From NCBI RefSeq assembly GCF_003148765.1, contig NZ_QGGV01000004.1:292741-356740 (forward strand): a stretch of 64,000 bases of DNA, written 5' to 3'. Both the position numbers and the translations under genes were made by a program. This document shows, piece after piece, positions 27,612 through 37,232 of the stretch. The stretch is from Silicimonas algicola (lineage in GTDB: Bacteria; Pseudomonadota; Alphaproteobacteria; Rhodobacterales; Rhodobacteraceae). The number at the start of each line of letters is the position of its first letter. The first letter of the stretch is position 1. The notes under the pieces were generated by a model. That model searched no databases. It saw nothing but the letters and a program-made list of their open reading frames with translations, and had not been told where the DNA came from.

Positions 27612-27985
27612 TCACCGGCATCGACCATATCGTGCTGACCGTCCGCGACGTCGAGGCGAGCGTCGCTTTCTACGGGCGAGTTCTCGGAATGGAGGCGGTG
27701 ACCTTCGGCGAGGGTCGGCGGGCGCTGGTGGCGGGCGATCAGAAGATCAACCTTCACAGTCTGGGGATGGAGACGCGCAACCACGCCGCAATCGGTGCTG
27801 GTGATGTGTGCCTTCTGACGGACCTCACTCCCGACGCCGTGATCGCGAGACTGACCGCCGAGGGTGTGGCCATCGACTCGGGTCCCGTACCGCGCGCAGG
27901 CGCGCGAGGCCCCATCACCTCGGTCTATTTCACCGACCCCGACGGACATCTGATCGAGGTTGCAAGCTACGGAGGTCAACCATGA
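27608..27985 (+). CDS. VOC-family (glyoxalase/dioxygenase-like) protein
   Basis: A single-unit vicinal oxygen chelate protein of 125 residues. The motif IDHIVLTVRDVEASVAFYGRV starts about residue 4 and covers the first beta-alpha module. SVYFTDPDGHLIEVASYG at about 103-120 carries the second-module metal Glu. Such proteins catalyse metal-dependent isomerase, lyase or dioxygenase reactions, or bind small ligands. The reaction here is not known. The GTG start overlaps the ligase stop (GTGA), and the aldehyde dehydrogenase ATG overlaps its own stop. Confidence 0.82.
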   Translation: MITGIDHIVLTVRDVEASVAFYGRVLGMEAVTFGEGRRALVAGDQKINLHSLGMETRNHAAIGAGDVCLLTDLTPDAVIARLTAEGVAIDSGPVPRAGARGPITSVYFTDPDGHLIEVASYGGQP

Positions 27986-29358
27986 CCAAGACCATCGACC
28001 TGATCTCGCCGATCGACGGCTCGGTGTACCTGACACGAGAGGTTCTGTCGCGCGAGGCCGCCGTCGACGCCGCCGCCCGCGCGCGACGCGCGCAAGAAAA
28101 ATGGGCGCGCGTTCCTCTGGAGGAGCGCATCCGGCTTGTGCTCAAGGCCAACGACATCGTGGGTCAGACGACGGACCGCATGGCGTTGGAACTGGCGCAC
28201 CAGATGGGGCGTCCGATCCGCTATGGCGGCGAATTCGGCGGCTTCAGCGAGCGCGTGACGTACATGGCGTCCATCGCGGAGGAGAGCCTGAAGCCCGAAG
28301 TCGTCGAGGACTCGGACACGTTCCTGCGGATGATCAAGCGCGAAGCCCAAGGCGTCGTCATGGTCATCGCGCCTTGGAACTACCCCTACATGACCGCGAT
28401 CAACACGATTGCGCCTGCGCTGATGGCGGGTAATGCCGTGATCCTGAAGCACGCGGCGCAGACGCTTCAGGTCGGGGAACGTCTGGCCGAAGCCTTCCAC
28501 GAGGCCGGCGTGCCGAAGGACGTTATGCAGAACCTCGTGCTCGATCACGACACGGCGGCGGCGCTGATCGAGGGACGGCACGTCAACTTCGTCAACTTCA
28601 CCGGCAGCGTGAACGGTGGAAAGGCGATGGAGCGTGCGGCGGCAGGCACCTTCGTTCCGGTCTCGACCGAGCTTGGCGGCAAGGATCCGGGCTATGTCCG
28701 CGCTGACGCCGACCTGGACCGCGCGGTCGACGTGCTGATGGACGGCGCGATGTTCAACGCGGGGCAGTGCTGCTGCGGGATCGAACGCATCTATGTCGCC
28801 GAAAGCCTCTACGACGCCTTTGTCGAGAAGGCTGTCGCCTGGGCCTCGGCGCAGACGCTGGGCAACCCGCTCGACCCGGAGACGACGCTTGGACCCATGG
28901 CCAACGTCCGCTTTGCGGTCGAGGCGCGGGCACAGGTCGAGGAGGCCTTGGCCGACGGCGCGACGCAGCATGTGGCGACGATGCCCGCAGACGATGGCGC
29001 AGCCTACATGACGCCGCAGGTGCTGACCGGCGTGACCCACGACATGCGCGTGATGCGGGACGAGACCTTCGGGCCGGTGGTTGGGATCATGCCCGTCGAC
29101 GACGACCAGACCGCGATCCGGCTGATGAACGACTGCGCTTACGGGCTGACCGCCTCGATCTGGACGCAGGACGCGGACGCCGCCGAGCGCATCGGGGATC
29201 GGCTTGAGACCGGCACGGTCTTCATGAACCGCTGCGACTACCTGGACCCGGCGCTGTGCTGGACCGGCTGCAAGGACACCGGGCGCGGGCAGGGGTTGTC
29301 GAAGCTCGCCTATCAGGCTCTGACGCGGCCGAAATCTTATCACCTTCGGAAGAACTGA
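27982..29358 (+). CDS. NAD(P)-dependent aldehyde dehydrogenase
   Basis: An ALDH-superfamily enzyme of 458 residues. NAD-site motifs are APWNYPYMTAINT and NFTGSVNGGKAMERAA. The catalytic Glu is in STELGGKDPGYV. The nucleophilic Cys is in MFNAGQCCCGIERIYV. The C-terminal part has MRDETFGPVVGIMPV. I chose the ATG at 27982 because it overlaps the VOC stop by four bases and is preceded by GGAGG. In the operon it may oxidise the aldehyde made by the downstream alcohol dehydrogenase; this order is inferred. Confidence 0.93.
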   Translation: MTKTIDLISPIDGSVYLTREVLSREAAVDAAARARRAQEKWARVPLEERIRLVLKANDIVGQTTDRMALELAHQMGRPIRYGGEFGGFSERVTYMASIAEESLKPEVVEDSDTFLRMIKREAQGVVMVIAPWNYPYMTAINTIAPALMAGNAVILKHAAQTLQVGERLAEAFHEAGVPKDVMQNLVLDHDTAAALIEGRHVNFVNFTGSVNGGKAMERAAAGTFVPVSTELGGKDPGYVRADADLDRAVDVLMDGAMFNAGQCCCGIERIYVAESLYDAFVEKAVAWASAQTLGNPLDPETTLGPMANVRFAVEARAQVEEALADGATQHVATMPADDGAAYMTPQVLTGVTHDMRVMRDETFGPVVGIMPVDDDQTAIRLMNDCAYGLTASIWTQDADAAERIGDRLETGTVFMNRCDYLDPALCWTGCKDTGRGQGLSKLAYQALTRPKSYHLRKN

Positions 29359-29359
29359 C

Positions 29360-30505
29360 ATGACCCTTACAGGCAACTGGTCCTATCCCACCTCGATCCG
29401 CTTCGGTGCGGGCCGCATCGCCGAACTCGGCGGCGCCTGCATGGCAGCCGGGATCCGCAGGCCTCTTCTCGTCACCGACCGGGGTCTCGCGTCGATGGAC
29501 ATCACCGCCCGCGCACTCGACCTCCTCGCAGAGGAGGGCCTCGGCCGCGCGATCTTATCGGAAGTCGACCCAAACCCGACCGACCTCAACGTCAGCGAGG
29601 GCCTGCGTGTCTACCGTTCGGGCGGATACGACGGCGTCATCGCGTTCGGCGGCGGCTCGGGCCTCGACCTCGGCAAGACCATCGCCTTCATGGCGGGCCA
29701 GACGCGCCCCCTGTGGGACTTCGAGGACATCGGCGATTGGTGGACCCGCGCCGATCCTGCGGGCATCACGCCGATCGTCGCCGTTCCCACCACGGCCGGA
29801 ACCGGATCCGAAGTCGGGCGTGCGGGCGTCATCACGAATTCGGCGACGCGCGAGAAGAAGATCATCTTCCACCCGAAGATGCTGCCCTCGGTCGTTATCT
29901 GCGACCCGGAGCTGACCGTGGGAATGCCAAAGCACATCACCGCAGGCACGGGGCTTGACGCCTTCGCGCATTGTGTCGAAGCCTATTCGTCGCCCTTCTA
30001 CCATCCGATGAGTCAGGGCATCGCGTTGGAGGGTATGCGGCTGGTGAAGGACTGGCTGCCGCTGGCCTACGCCGACGGGACGGACATCGAAGCGCGGTCG
30101 CACATGATGAGTGCCGCTGCCATGGGTGCCGTCGCCTTCCAGAAGGGCCTCGGCGCGATCCACGCGCTGAGCCACCCCATCGGCGCGGTCCACCATACGC
30201 ACCACGGCACCACGAACGCCGTCTGCATGCCCGCAGTCCTGCGCTTCAATGCGGACGCCATCCGCGAGCGCTTCGACCGTGCCGCGGCCTATCTGGGGAT
30301 CGACGGCGGCTTCGACGGCTTCCGCGATTTCGTCGACGAGTTCAACGACAGCCTCGGCATTCCGAAGCGGCTCTCGGGCCTCGGGGTCACGGACCCGGAC
30401 ATCGACGTCCTGACCGATGCTGCGCTGCGTGATCCAAGCGTCGGCGGCAATCCCGTCGAGATGACTCGCGACACTACGCGAGCGCTCTTCGAACAGGTGC
30501 TCTGA
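29360..30505 (+). CDS. Iron-containing alcohol dehydrogenase
   Basis: A group III alcohol dehydrogenase of 381 residues. The nucleotide motif GGGSGLDLGKT is at about 93-103. TTAGTGSEVG is the Ser/Thr-rich phosphate loop. The metal ligands lie in TAGTGLDAFAHCVEAY, IHALSHPIGAVHHTHHG and the nearby His residues. It starts one base after the aldehyde dehydrogenase stop. Such enzymes interconvert small alcohols and aldehydes with NAD(P). The neighbouring ALDH suggests successive oxidation of a hydroxy compound. Confidence 0.92.
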   Translation: MTLTGNWSYPTSIRFGAGRIAELGGACMAAGIRRPLLVTDRGLASMDITARALDLLAEEGLGRAILSEVDPNPTDLNVSEGLRVYRSGGYDGVIAFGGGSGLDLGKTIAFMAGQTRPLWDFEDIGDWWTRADPAGITPIVAVPTTAGTGSEVGRAGVITNSATREKKIIFHPKMLPSVVICDPELTVGMPKHITAGTGLDAFAHCVEAYSSPFYHPMSQGIALEGMRLVKDWLPLAYADGTDIEARSHMMSAAAMGAVAFQKGLGAIHALSHPIGAVHHTHHGTTNAVCMPAVLRFNADAIRERFDRAAAYLGIDGGFDGFRDFVDEFNDSLGIPKRLSGLGVTDPDIDVLTDAALRDPSVGGNPVEMTRDTTRALFEQVL

Positions 30506-30569
30506 CCCTTCCGCCTGCTTGCTCCTGCCGGACGGTCTGCCTAAGCAGGGGCAAAGCGAGAGGATCGGC

Positions 30570-32231
30570 ATGGGCAAGGCACACGGCGGACGGGTTCTGG
30601 TGGAGAGCCTGCGGGCACTAGGAGCGCGACACGGCTTCGGCGTGCCGGGCGAATCCTATCTCTCGGTCCTCGACGGGATGCACGACACCAAGGGCGCCTT
30701 CGACTTCGTGCTCTGCCGGAACGAAGGCGGCGCAGGGTTCATGGCCTCGGCGTATGGCAAGCTGACCGGAACGCCGGGCCTCTGCTTCGTCACGCGCGGG
30801 CCCGGAGCCACCAACGCCTCCATCGGCGTGCATACCGCAATGCAGGACAGCGCGCCGATGATACTTTTCGTCGGCCAGATCGACACGCGCACCCGCGACC
30901 GCGAGGTGTTTCAGGAGGTCGACTACCGCCAGTTCTTCGGCCCGATCGCCAAGTGGGCGACCGAGATCGAACATATCGAGCGCATTCCCGAGATCGTGTC
31001 GCGGGCCTGGACGACGGCGCTGTCAGGCCGGCCCGGACCTGTCGTGGTGGCGCTGCCCGAGAACGTGCTGAACGCCGAGACCGACGTGCCGCCGCTGTCG
31101 CGCGCCGCAGCCATCCCGAAACCATTCGCCTCGGCCGAAGACATCAAGGCGGTCCATGCGGCGCTCGACCGAGCCGAAAGGCCGGTCCTTCTGATCGGCG
31201 GTGGCGGCTGGACCTCCGAGGGCGGCGCAGCGCTGACACAGTTTGCCGAAGCCTCGGACATCCCAGTCGTCGCCGCCTTCCGCTATCAGGACATCTACGA
31301 CAACAGCCGCGCGACCTATGCGGGCGAGGCGGGGGTGGGGATGCTGCCGCAGGTCCGCAGGACGCTGGAGAATGCCGACCTCATCCTCGCCATCGGCGTC
31401 CGCTTCGGCGAGATGACGACCGACAACTATACCCTCTTCGATCTGCCCGACATGTTGCAGACGCTGATCCACGTTCACATGTCTGCAGGCGAGATCGGGA
31501 AAATCTACCAGCCCGACATCGCGATCCTGTCCTGCCCCAATGCTTTCGCGACTGCACTTGCCGACGTGCCGGTGAAGGGACCGTGGAGCGACTGGCGCAG
31601 TGCCGCGCGCGCAGGATACGAGGCGAGCTTCGACCTGCCGCCGCAGCCCGGTCCTGTCGACATGGTTGAGGTCATGCGACACCTTCAGGAGGTGCTGGAC
31701 GACGACGCGATCCTCACGAACGGCGCTGGCAACTTCTCTATCTGGAACAACAAGTACTTCCGCTACGGCACGGGTAATCGGCTTCTGGCGCCTCAATCCG
31801 GGGCCATGGGCTATGGCCTCCCCGCTGCAATAGCGGCGAAGGTCGTCCATCCGAAGCGCACGGTCGTCTGCTTCGCGGGCGACGGAGACTTCCAGATGAA
31901 TTGCCCCGAGCTTGGCACCGCGATGCAGGCGGGCGCGCAGCCGGTCGTCCTGATCCTGAACAACGGCAGCTACGGCACGATCCGGATGCACCAGGAAAAG
32001 CACTTTCCGCGACGTGTGTCGGGCACGGAATTGCAGAACCCTGACTTCGCCGCGATGGCCCGCGCCTATGGCTTCCACGGCGAGAGGGTCGAGCGGACCG
32101 AGGACTTTGCCGACGCTTTCGAGCGTGCGCTGGCCTCCCCTTCGGGAGCGGTTCTCGACCTCGTCACGGGCATCGAGGCGCTGACGCCCCGGCAGACTTT
32201 GACCCAGATACGCGCCGCCTCCGAACCGTAA
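30570..32231 (+). CDS. Thiamine-diphosphate-dependent enzyme (acetolactate synthase-like)
   Basis: A protein of 553 residues with the three-domain ThDP fold. The catalytic Glu is in FVLCRNEGGAGFMASAYG near the N-terminus. PTGRPGPV-like SGRPGPVVVALPENVL follows. The ThDP/Mg motif runs from GDGDFQMNCPEL to LILNNGSYGT in the C-terminal part. The family covers acetolactate synthases, glyoxylate carboligase, sulfoacetaldehyde acetyltransferase and 2-oxoacid decarboxylases. I cannot assign one. I chose the ATG at 30570, which follows GAGAGGA, over an in-frame start 17 codons upstream. It ends the accessory catabolic run. Confidence 0.85.
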   Translation: MGKAHGGRVLVESLRALGARHGFGVPGESYLSVLDGMHDTKGAFDFVLCRNEGGAGFMASAYGKLTGTPGLCFVTRGPGATNASIGVHTAMQDSAPMILFVGQIDTRTRDREVFQEVDYRQFFGPIAKWATEIEHIERIPEIVSRAWTTALSGRPGPVVVALPENVLNAETDVPPLSRAAAIPKPFASAEDIKAVHAALDRAERPVLLIGGGGWTSEGGAALTQFAEASDIPVVAAFRYQDIYDNSRATYAGEAGVGMLPQVRRTLENADLILAIGVRFGEMTTDNYTLFDLPDMLQTLIHVHMSAGEIGKIYQPDIAILSCPNAFATALADVPVKGPWSDWRSAARAGYEASFDLPPQPGPVDMVEVMRHLQEVLDDDAILTNGAGNFSIWNNKYFRYGTGNRLLAPQSGAMGYGLPAAIAAKVVHPKRTVVCFAGDGDFQMNCPELGTAMQAGAQPVVLILNNGSYGTIRMHQEKHFPRRVSGTELQNPDFAAMARAYGFHGERVERTEDFADAFERALASPSGAVLDLVTGIEALTPRQTLTQIRAASEP

Positions 32232-32308
32232 CCCTTCCTTAACCGCGTTTCGGCAAATCCTCGTGGAAACGTCGCTGCGTCCGGCGGCGCAATTTCGGGG
32301 GATGGCCA

Positions 32309-34083
32309 ATGGCCGCGCTGCAACTCACGGATGTCGTCACGGGCAACTCGCTCGGGTTGGACTATGGTTTCTCGGACATCCTTGCCACGACCATTGATGG
32401 ACGCCGCGTTCTCTACGCTCTCTCGCGGACCGAAGCGACGCTTGTCGAAGTCGGTATCGGAGCGGACGGGCATCTCGGCATCGCGAACACGCTCGCGCTT
32501 TCCGGCACTTTCGCTGCTGGCAGCGATCCGGTCCTTGGACTTGTCGACCCTGCTGGCTCCGGCCAACTGCTTCTTATGGCGGGTTTGCCGGCGAGCACGG
32601 GTCAAAGCGTGGAACTGAGCTATCTGGGTGCGCTCGGCGACCAGGCGCCTCTCTCGGTCACCGGCCTTCTTGCCGCGCCGACCGGTCTCGATCTCTCCGG
32701 GGCTGCGGGCTTGGTTTCCGGAAGGCTGGGGTCAGGCGGTCTCGACCTGTTCACGGATTTCGGGAACGGACTCGTCTGGTCGGCGTCTCTCGAGGACACC
32801 GCAGATCGCGCCTTGGGCGACGTTGCCGCTGCGGTGGCCTTCGAACATGACGGAGCGGTCCTCGTCGCGACGGTATCGGCCACTGAAAACGGCCTTAACC
32901 TTGTCGCCATAACGCCCGGCGGGATGGGATACGTCGCAGTCATGGGAGCCTCCGAGGGACTGCCCATTGGCAGACCCTCCGACGTCGAGGTCATCCAGAG
33001 GCTCGATGAAACGCTTCTGGTCGTGTCGGGCCGCACCAGTTCTTCGCTCAGCGTCGTGAGCCTGGGTCCCGCCGGGGCGCCGATCCTGTCGGATCACATC
33101 CTCGACGCACCCTGGACGCGGTTCCAGGGGGCCGAGGCGGTGGCCACGGCGACCTACGGCGACTTCGCCTTCGTCGCGGCTGGCGGAAGCGAAGGCGGCG
33201 TGTCGCTCTTCACCGTCCTTCCTGGCGGGCGGATGGTTCACCTGTCGTCTGTCGCCGACGCAGACCAGATGCCGCTCTACCGCGTCTCGGCGCTGGAAGC
33301 GCAAGTGGCGTACAATCGGATCGACATATTTGCGGTCTCGGCGATCGAGGCCGGCATCGCGCGGCTCTCTTATGACCTGTCCGGTTTCGGCGCGGTGGTG
33401 CTTCCTCCGGCGGTGTGGCCATGGGGACCGCAAAGGCCGATCAGTTGATCGGATCCGCCAAAGCGGATGTTCTGTCTGGCGTGGGCGGCGACGACATTCT
33501 GTTCGACGGCGCGGGCGAAGACATCCTGAACGGAGGCACGGGCGCCGACCTCTTCGTTCTTCACAACGACGGCCAAGCGGACACGATCCTGGATTTCGAG
33601 CGCGGCGTCGACCGGCTGGATCTGTCGGCATGGGACATGCTCTACGCAGCCTCGCAGCTTTCCGTGTCGCCGACGGCGGACGGAGCGATCCTGACGCACG
33701 GGTCGGAGACCCTGATCCTTCACACGTCGGACGGACAGCCCCTCGGTGCGGCGGACTTCTCCGACGCCGACATCCTCAACGTCGACCGTCCGCCGCTTTT
33801 GGCAATAGGACAGCTTCTCTGGGGCGGCGACCTCGGCGATGTGCTCAATGGTGGCGCGGGGCCGGACACGATGCATGGAGCAGGAGGCGACGACAGCCTC
33901 TGGGGCGGTTTCGGCGCTGACGTGCTGAACGGAGGCGCCGGCCACGACGCGCTGGACGGTGGCGGCGGACATGACGCCCTTTCAGGCCAGAGCGGCGACG
34001 ATCTCCTGATCGGCGGACTCGACGACGATCTGATCTTCGGCGACGGCGGCAACGACGTGATCTACGGCGACGGGATCCTCTGA
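32309..34083 (+). pseudogene. RTX-type secreted protein, apparently split by a frameshift
   Basis: Two reading frames together look like one protein. The first (32309-33448, 379 residues) is a repetitive beta-rich, propeller-like domain ending abruptly after VVLPPAVWPWG. The second (33415-34083, 222 residues) begins in the -1 frame with a Gly/Ser linker and then has RTX nonapeptides such as GGVGGDDILFDGAG-like and GGAGPDTMHGAGGDDSLWGG units. The last unit is near the C-terminus, as in type I secreted proteins. The crossover is around 33390-33415. It could be a true frameshift, an assembly error or, less likely, two coupled genes (34-nt overlap, GTG start). RTX repeats bind Ca2+ after secretion. 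Confidence 0.65.
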
Positions 34084-34087
34084 TCCC

Positions 34088-35751
34088 TTAAGCGATGCCG
34101 TCGCCGTCGAGGATGCTGTCCCAGAGCGACGCAAAATCCCCCATGTCACCGCCGTCGAGAATGGCCTGGGCGTCCCCGGGCGGGGTCCAGGACGGAAAAA
34201 GCAGTGCTAGCATGGCAAGGCCGATGTCGCCGCCGATCAGGAAATCGTCGCCGGTTCCTCCAGACAGCGCATCGTCGCCGCCGCCACCTTCGACCAGATC
34301 GAAGCCGTCCGATCCAAAGAGATCGTCGTTGCCAAGGCCACCGCGAATGGCGTCGTTGCCCGAACCGCCATCCACGGTGTCGGTCCCGAAGCCCGCGGAC
34401 AGGCCGTTACCGGCGTCATTGCCCCTGATGATGTCGTTGCCGCTGCCGGTCAGCCCGTTCTCGATCACCGTGCCGCGTGCGATTCCGATGTTGCCGTCGA
34501 GACCGGAGAGGTCGGAATGCGCCTCGGGTCTCAGGTCCATGACCTGGTGCGCGCCCTCGCCCGAGAAGTCGAGCGTATCCTCACCGCCGGTGTCGTAGAT
34601 CGTGAAGGTGACGTTGCTTGCCATGTCGAGCACGTCGTCGAGATGTGTGCCGCTGTTGCCATTGCGACCCAGACGGTGTCGCCGGTATTTGCCTGCGCAA
34701 CGCCGTATAGGGATTGGATGGCGATGATGTCGGCGATCTGGGGCGAGGTGACGAAGGCATAGGTGGCGTCGACATACGTGTTCTCGCTCTGGTCGAAGTA
34801 GGACATCACCGAGGCTTGCCAGCTGTCGTTCTGGTAGTCGGTCTGGACGCCCCATGTCGCGCTGCCGTTGTAGTCGCCGGCGTGTCCCAGACCGAGAGCA
34901 TGTCCGATCTCGTGCAGGTAGGTCTGGAAGTAATAGTAGTCGAGCCGGGCCTGGCCGCCGGCCCAGGTGCTGTTGATGTTCACGAAGGACGACTGGATGA
35001 CGTGGTTGAAGACGGACGACGTCGAATAGGCCCCCGCCGCATTGTCGTTGAAGGTGATCTGAGCTGTCGCACCGGCGGTTCGCGCGGAAATGCGATAGTC
35101 GCCCGGCGAAGCGTCGGCGAAGGAGCCGGCCTGGATGTAGTGAATTCCGCTGTAGGTCGCCTGATAGGTGAGCCCGCTGTTCCGTCCTTCGGCATCGTCG
35201 TTCTCGGCCAGAAGGGCGCCTGAGGCGTTATAGAGACGCAAATAGGGGTCGGCAGTTCCGGATGCGCTTTCCGAGGCGAGCGCGATGTTCACCGCCTGGC
35301 CTGCTGTCAGGTAGACCGCGACCGAATCCCGGTCCGCCCCGGACGACAAAGTGCCCGTGAAATCCTGCCCGACGGACATGGTGTAGGTCGTCGTCCGCCC
35401 CGCTTCGGCGTCAGCGCCTTCCGTGAGCACGGCGGTTGGCGGGGCGACCTGACCGGCTTCCACGAAGTTGATACCGGACACGTAGGACCACGATTCAAGC
35501 GCGGCCCAGGCCATTTCTTGCCCGTTTGCAGTGAGCTGGCTTGTGTTGACGACGAGATAGTTGCCGGGCGAGACGTCGAAGGCGCGGGTATTTCCGTTCC
35601 AGAACCCGCCCGTCAGCTGCGCTGCGATCTGGTCATAGGTGTAGATCGGAAGTTCCGCACCGGTATCGACGGCGGCCTCGAGCGTCTGGTCGGGGACAGC
35701 ATAGGCGCAATCGGAAAGCCACGGCTGAAAGTCGGCACACAGTTGGCACAC
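34088..35751 (-). pseudogene. Serralysin-family (M10) metalloprotease with a frameshift
   Basis: The N-terminal frame (35751 down to about 34670) has the protease domain with zinc site HEIGHALGLGHAGDY, Met-turn SVMSYFDQSEN and an inserted beta-sandwich-like region of about 100 residues (RTTTYTMSVGQDFTGTLSSG onwards). It then runs into non-family sequence. The other frame resumes exactly where serralysins continue, with GRNGNSGTHLDDVLDM and RTX repeats (GGSGNDAIRGGLGNDDLFG). Adding one G in the run at about 34668-34670 restores a single protein of about 550 residues. The start codon is GTG with GGAG upstream. Secretion by a type I exporter is expected, but none is encoded nearby. Confidence 0.75.
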
Positions 35752-35920
35752 GTCGCGTCTCCGCCTGAAATCGGTGACTGGCTACTCGCGCAGCACAGGC
35801 CGCAAACCGATACGTCCGCCCGCATCCCCCGGGCAGAAGCGAATCTAAGAGAGACAGATTTCGAAGTTCTTACCTGCGGCGCCCAATCATTACTGAGGCC
35901 GAATAGGTCTAGCGTCAGAG

Positions 35921-36985
35921 CTACTTGCGGACGAGAGTGTCTCCGGGCTCGATACGTGGGGACAGTTCGATCTTCTGTCCCGGCGGCAGGGCGGCGTCCG
36001 CTGTCCGCTCCGCGATGATACGGGCCGCTTCGCGCCCGATCTCGCGCCGTCCCGAATCCATGGTGGCCAGACGGCGCGCGAAGCCCGCCAGAAACTCCGA
36101 GCCGTTGAATCCGGCGAGGCCCACCTGGCCAGGAACGTCGATTCCGTTGTCGAGGCAGTGAAGCATTCCGCCGGCCGCGATCATGTCGTTCGAGTAGTAG
36201 AGGAAGTCGAGCTCAGGCGTTCGGGCCAACATCCGGGCGGTCATCTCGCGTCCCTTCAGAAGAGACGAGCCGCCGTCGTAGAAGTCCTGATCCTGAACTT
36301 CGATGCCTTCCTTGGCCAGCGCCTCGGTGAAGCCTTCGAAGCGTTTGCGGGCTCGGTGGTCCATGGGCATCTTCGACCCGAGAAAGCCGATGTTGCGATA
36401 GCCGTTCCGCACGATGAACCGCGCCATTTCTCGCCCTGCCCGGCGGTGGCTGATGCCGACAACGGCGTCGATCGGCTCGCCATCGGTGTCCATGATCTCG
36501 ACCACCGGGATCCCGGACGAGCGCAGCATGCTGCGCGACGCATCCGAATGTTCGAGACCCGCGAGGATGATGCCTGATGGTCGCCAAGACAGCATCTCGA
36601 ACAGGACTTCCTCTTCCTTCTCGGGAGAGTAGTTGGTGACGCCGAAGACGGCCTGAAGCGGCGTTCCGTCCAGAACTTCCTGGATGCCGGTCAGAACGTC
36701 GGGAAATACCATGTTCGACAGCGAGGGCACGATCACGGCGACGAGGTTCACGCGGCTCGACGCCAGGGCGCCGGCGATCTTGTTCGGGACGTAGCCTAGC
36801 TCTTTAGCGGCCTTCAGGACCTTTTCACGCGTCGCGTCTGACACGTCGCCCCGGTTTCTCAGGACGCGGCTGACCGTCATTTCCGACACGCCCGAGGCAA
36901 GCGACACGTCCTTGAGCGTCAGCGGCCGCTGAGCAGGCTCCATGTTCTTCTTGATCGGGACGACCTTGTGCTCGTCGTTGTCCAT
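35921..36985 (-). CDS. LacI-family transcriptional regulator (GntR/gluconate-like group)
   Basis: A regulator of 354 residues. The N-terminal LacI HTH is at about 22-45 (LKDVSLASGVSEMTVSRVL), with the hinge helix NKIAGALASS following. The periplasmic-binding-like effector domain is next (VAVIVPSLSNMVFPDVL, GFLGSKMPMDHRARKR, LDFLYYSNDMIAAGGM). Start ATG 36985 is chosen because the HTH begins about 20 residues later. It has no sugar genes next to it. A GTTAGCGCT half-operator lies 22 bp upstream, suggesting self-control. Possible wider targets, such as pckA, are discussed in the findings. Confidence 0.92.
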   Translation of the reverse strand: MDNDEHKVVPIKKNMEPAQRPLTLKDVSLASGVSEMTVSRVLRNRGDVSDATREKVLKAAKELGYVPNKIAGALASSRVNLVAVIVPSLSNMVFPDVLTGIQEVLDGTPLQAVFGVTNYSPEKEEEVLFEMLSWRPSGIILAGLEHSDASRSMLRSSGIPVVEIMDTDGEPIDAVVGISHRRAGREMARFIVRNGYRNIGFLGSKMPMDHRARKRFEGFTEALAKEGIEVQDQDFYDGGSSLLKGREMTARMLARTPELDFLYYSNDMIAAGGMLHCLDNGIDVPGQVGLAGFNGSEFLAGFARRLATMDSGRREIGREAARIIAERTADAALPPGQKIELSPRIEPGDTLVRK

Positions 36986-37006
36986 ACTCACCCTGCCTGG
37001 TTCCAC

Positions 37007-37018
37007 GTTAGCGCTGCC
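37007..37018. promoter_or_regulatory. LacI-type operator-like half-site upstream of the lacI-family gene
   Basis: GTTAGCGCTGCC agrees with the palindrome GTTAGCGCTAAC at 10 of 12 positions, with the left half and centre intact. It lies 22 bp upstream of the start codon of the LacI-family gene. Similar words are found upstream of pckA. Confidence 0.4.
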
Positions 37019-37074
37019 GCCGGTCGGCGCAAGCGGCTTGATCCGAGCGCCGGAACACGACAAAAGACAGCAGC

Positions 37075-37150
37075 GGCCCCGTAGCTCAGAGGATAGAGCG
37101 ACCGCCTCCTAAGCGGTAGGTCGATGGTTCGACTCCATCCGGGGCCGCCA
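37075..37150 (+). tRNA. tRNA-Arg (anticodon CCT)
   Basis: A 76-nt cloverleaf including the encoded CCA. The acceptor stem pairs GGCCCCG with CGGGGCC. The D-arm has GCTC/GAGC. The anticodon stem ACCGC/GCGGT holds loop CTCCTAA, giving anticodon CCT, which reads AGG. The T-arm is GATGG-TTCGACT-CCATC. All stems pair well. It is transcribed divergently from the LacI regulator. Confidence 0.97.
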
Positions 37151-37232
37151 GCAATTTCTGTATGCAGATCAGATTGCTTCGGTTAACAGACGCTGGGGTC
37201 GCTTACGATATTCTGAGCGAGGACTTCGGATT

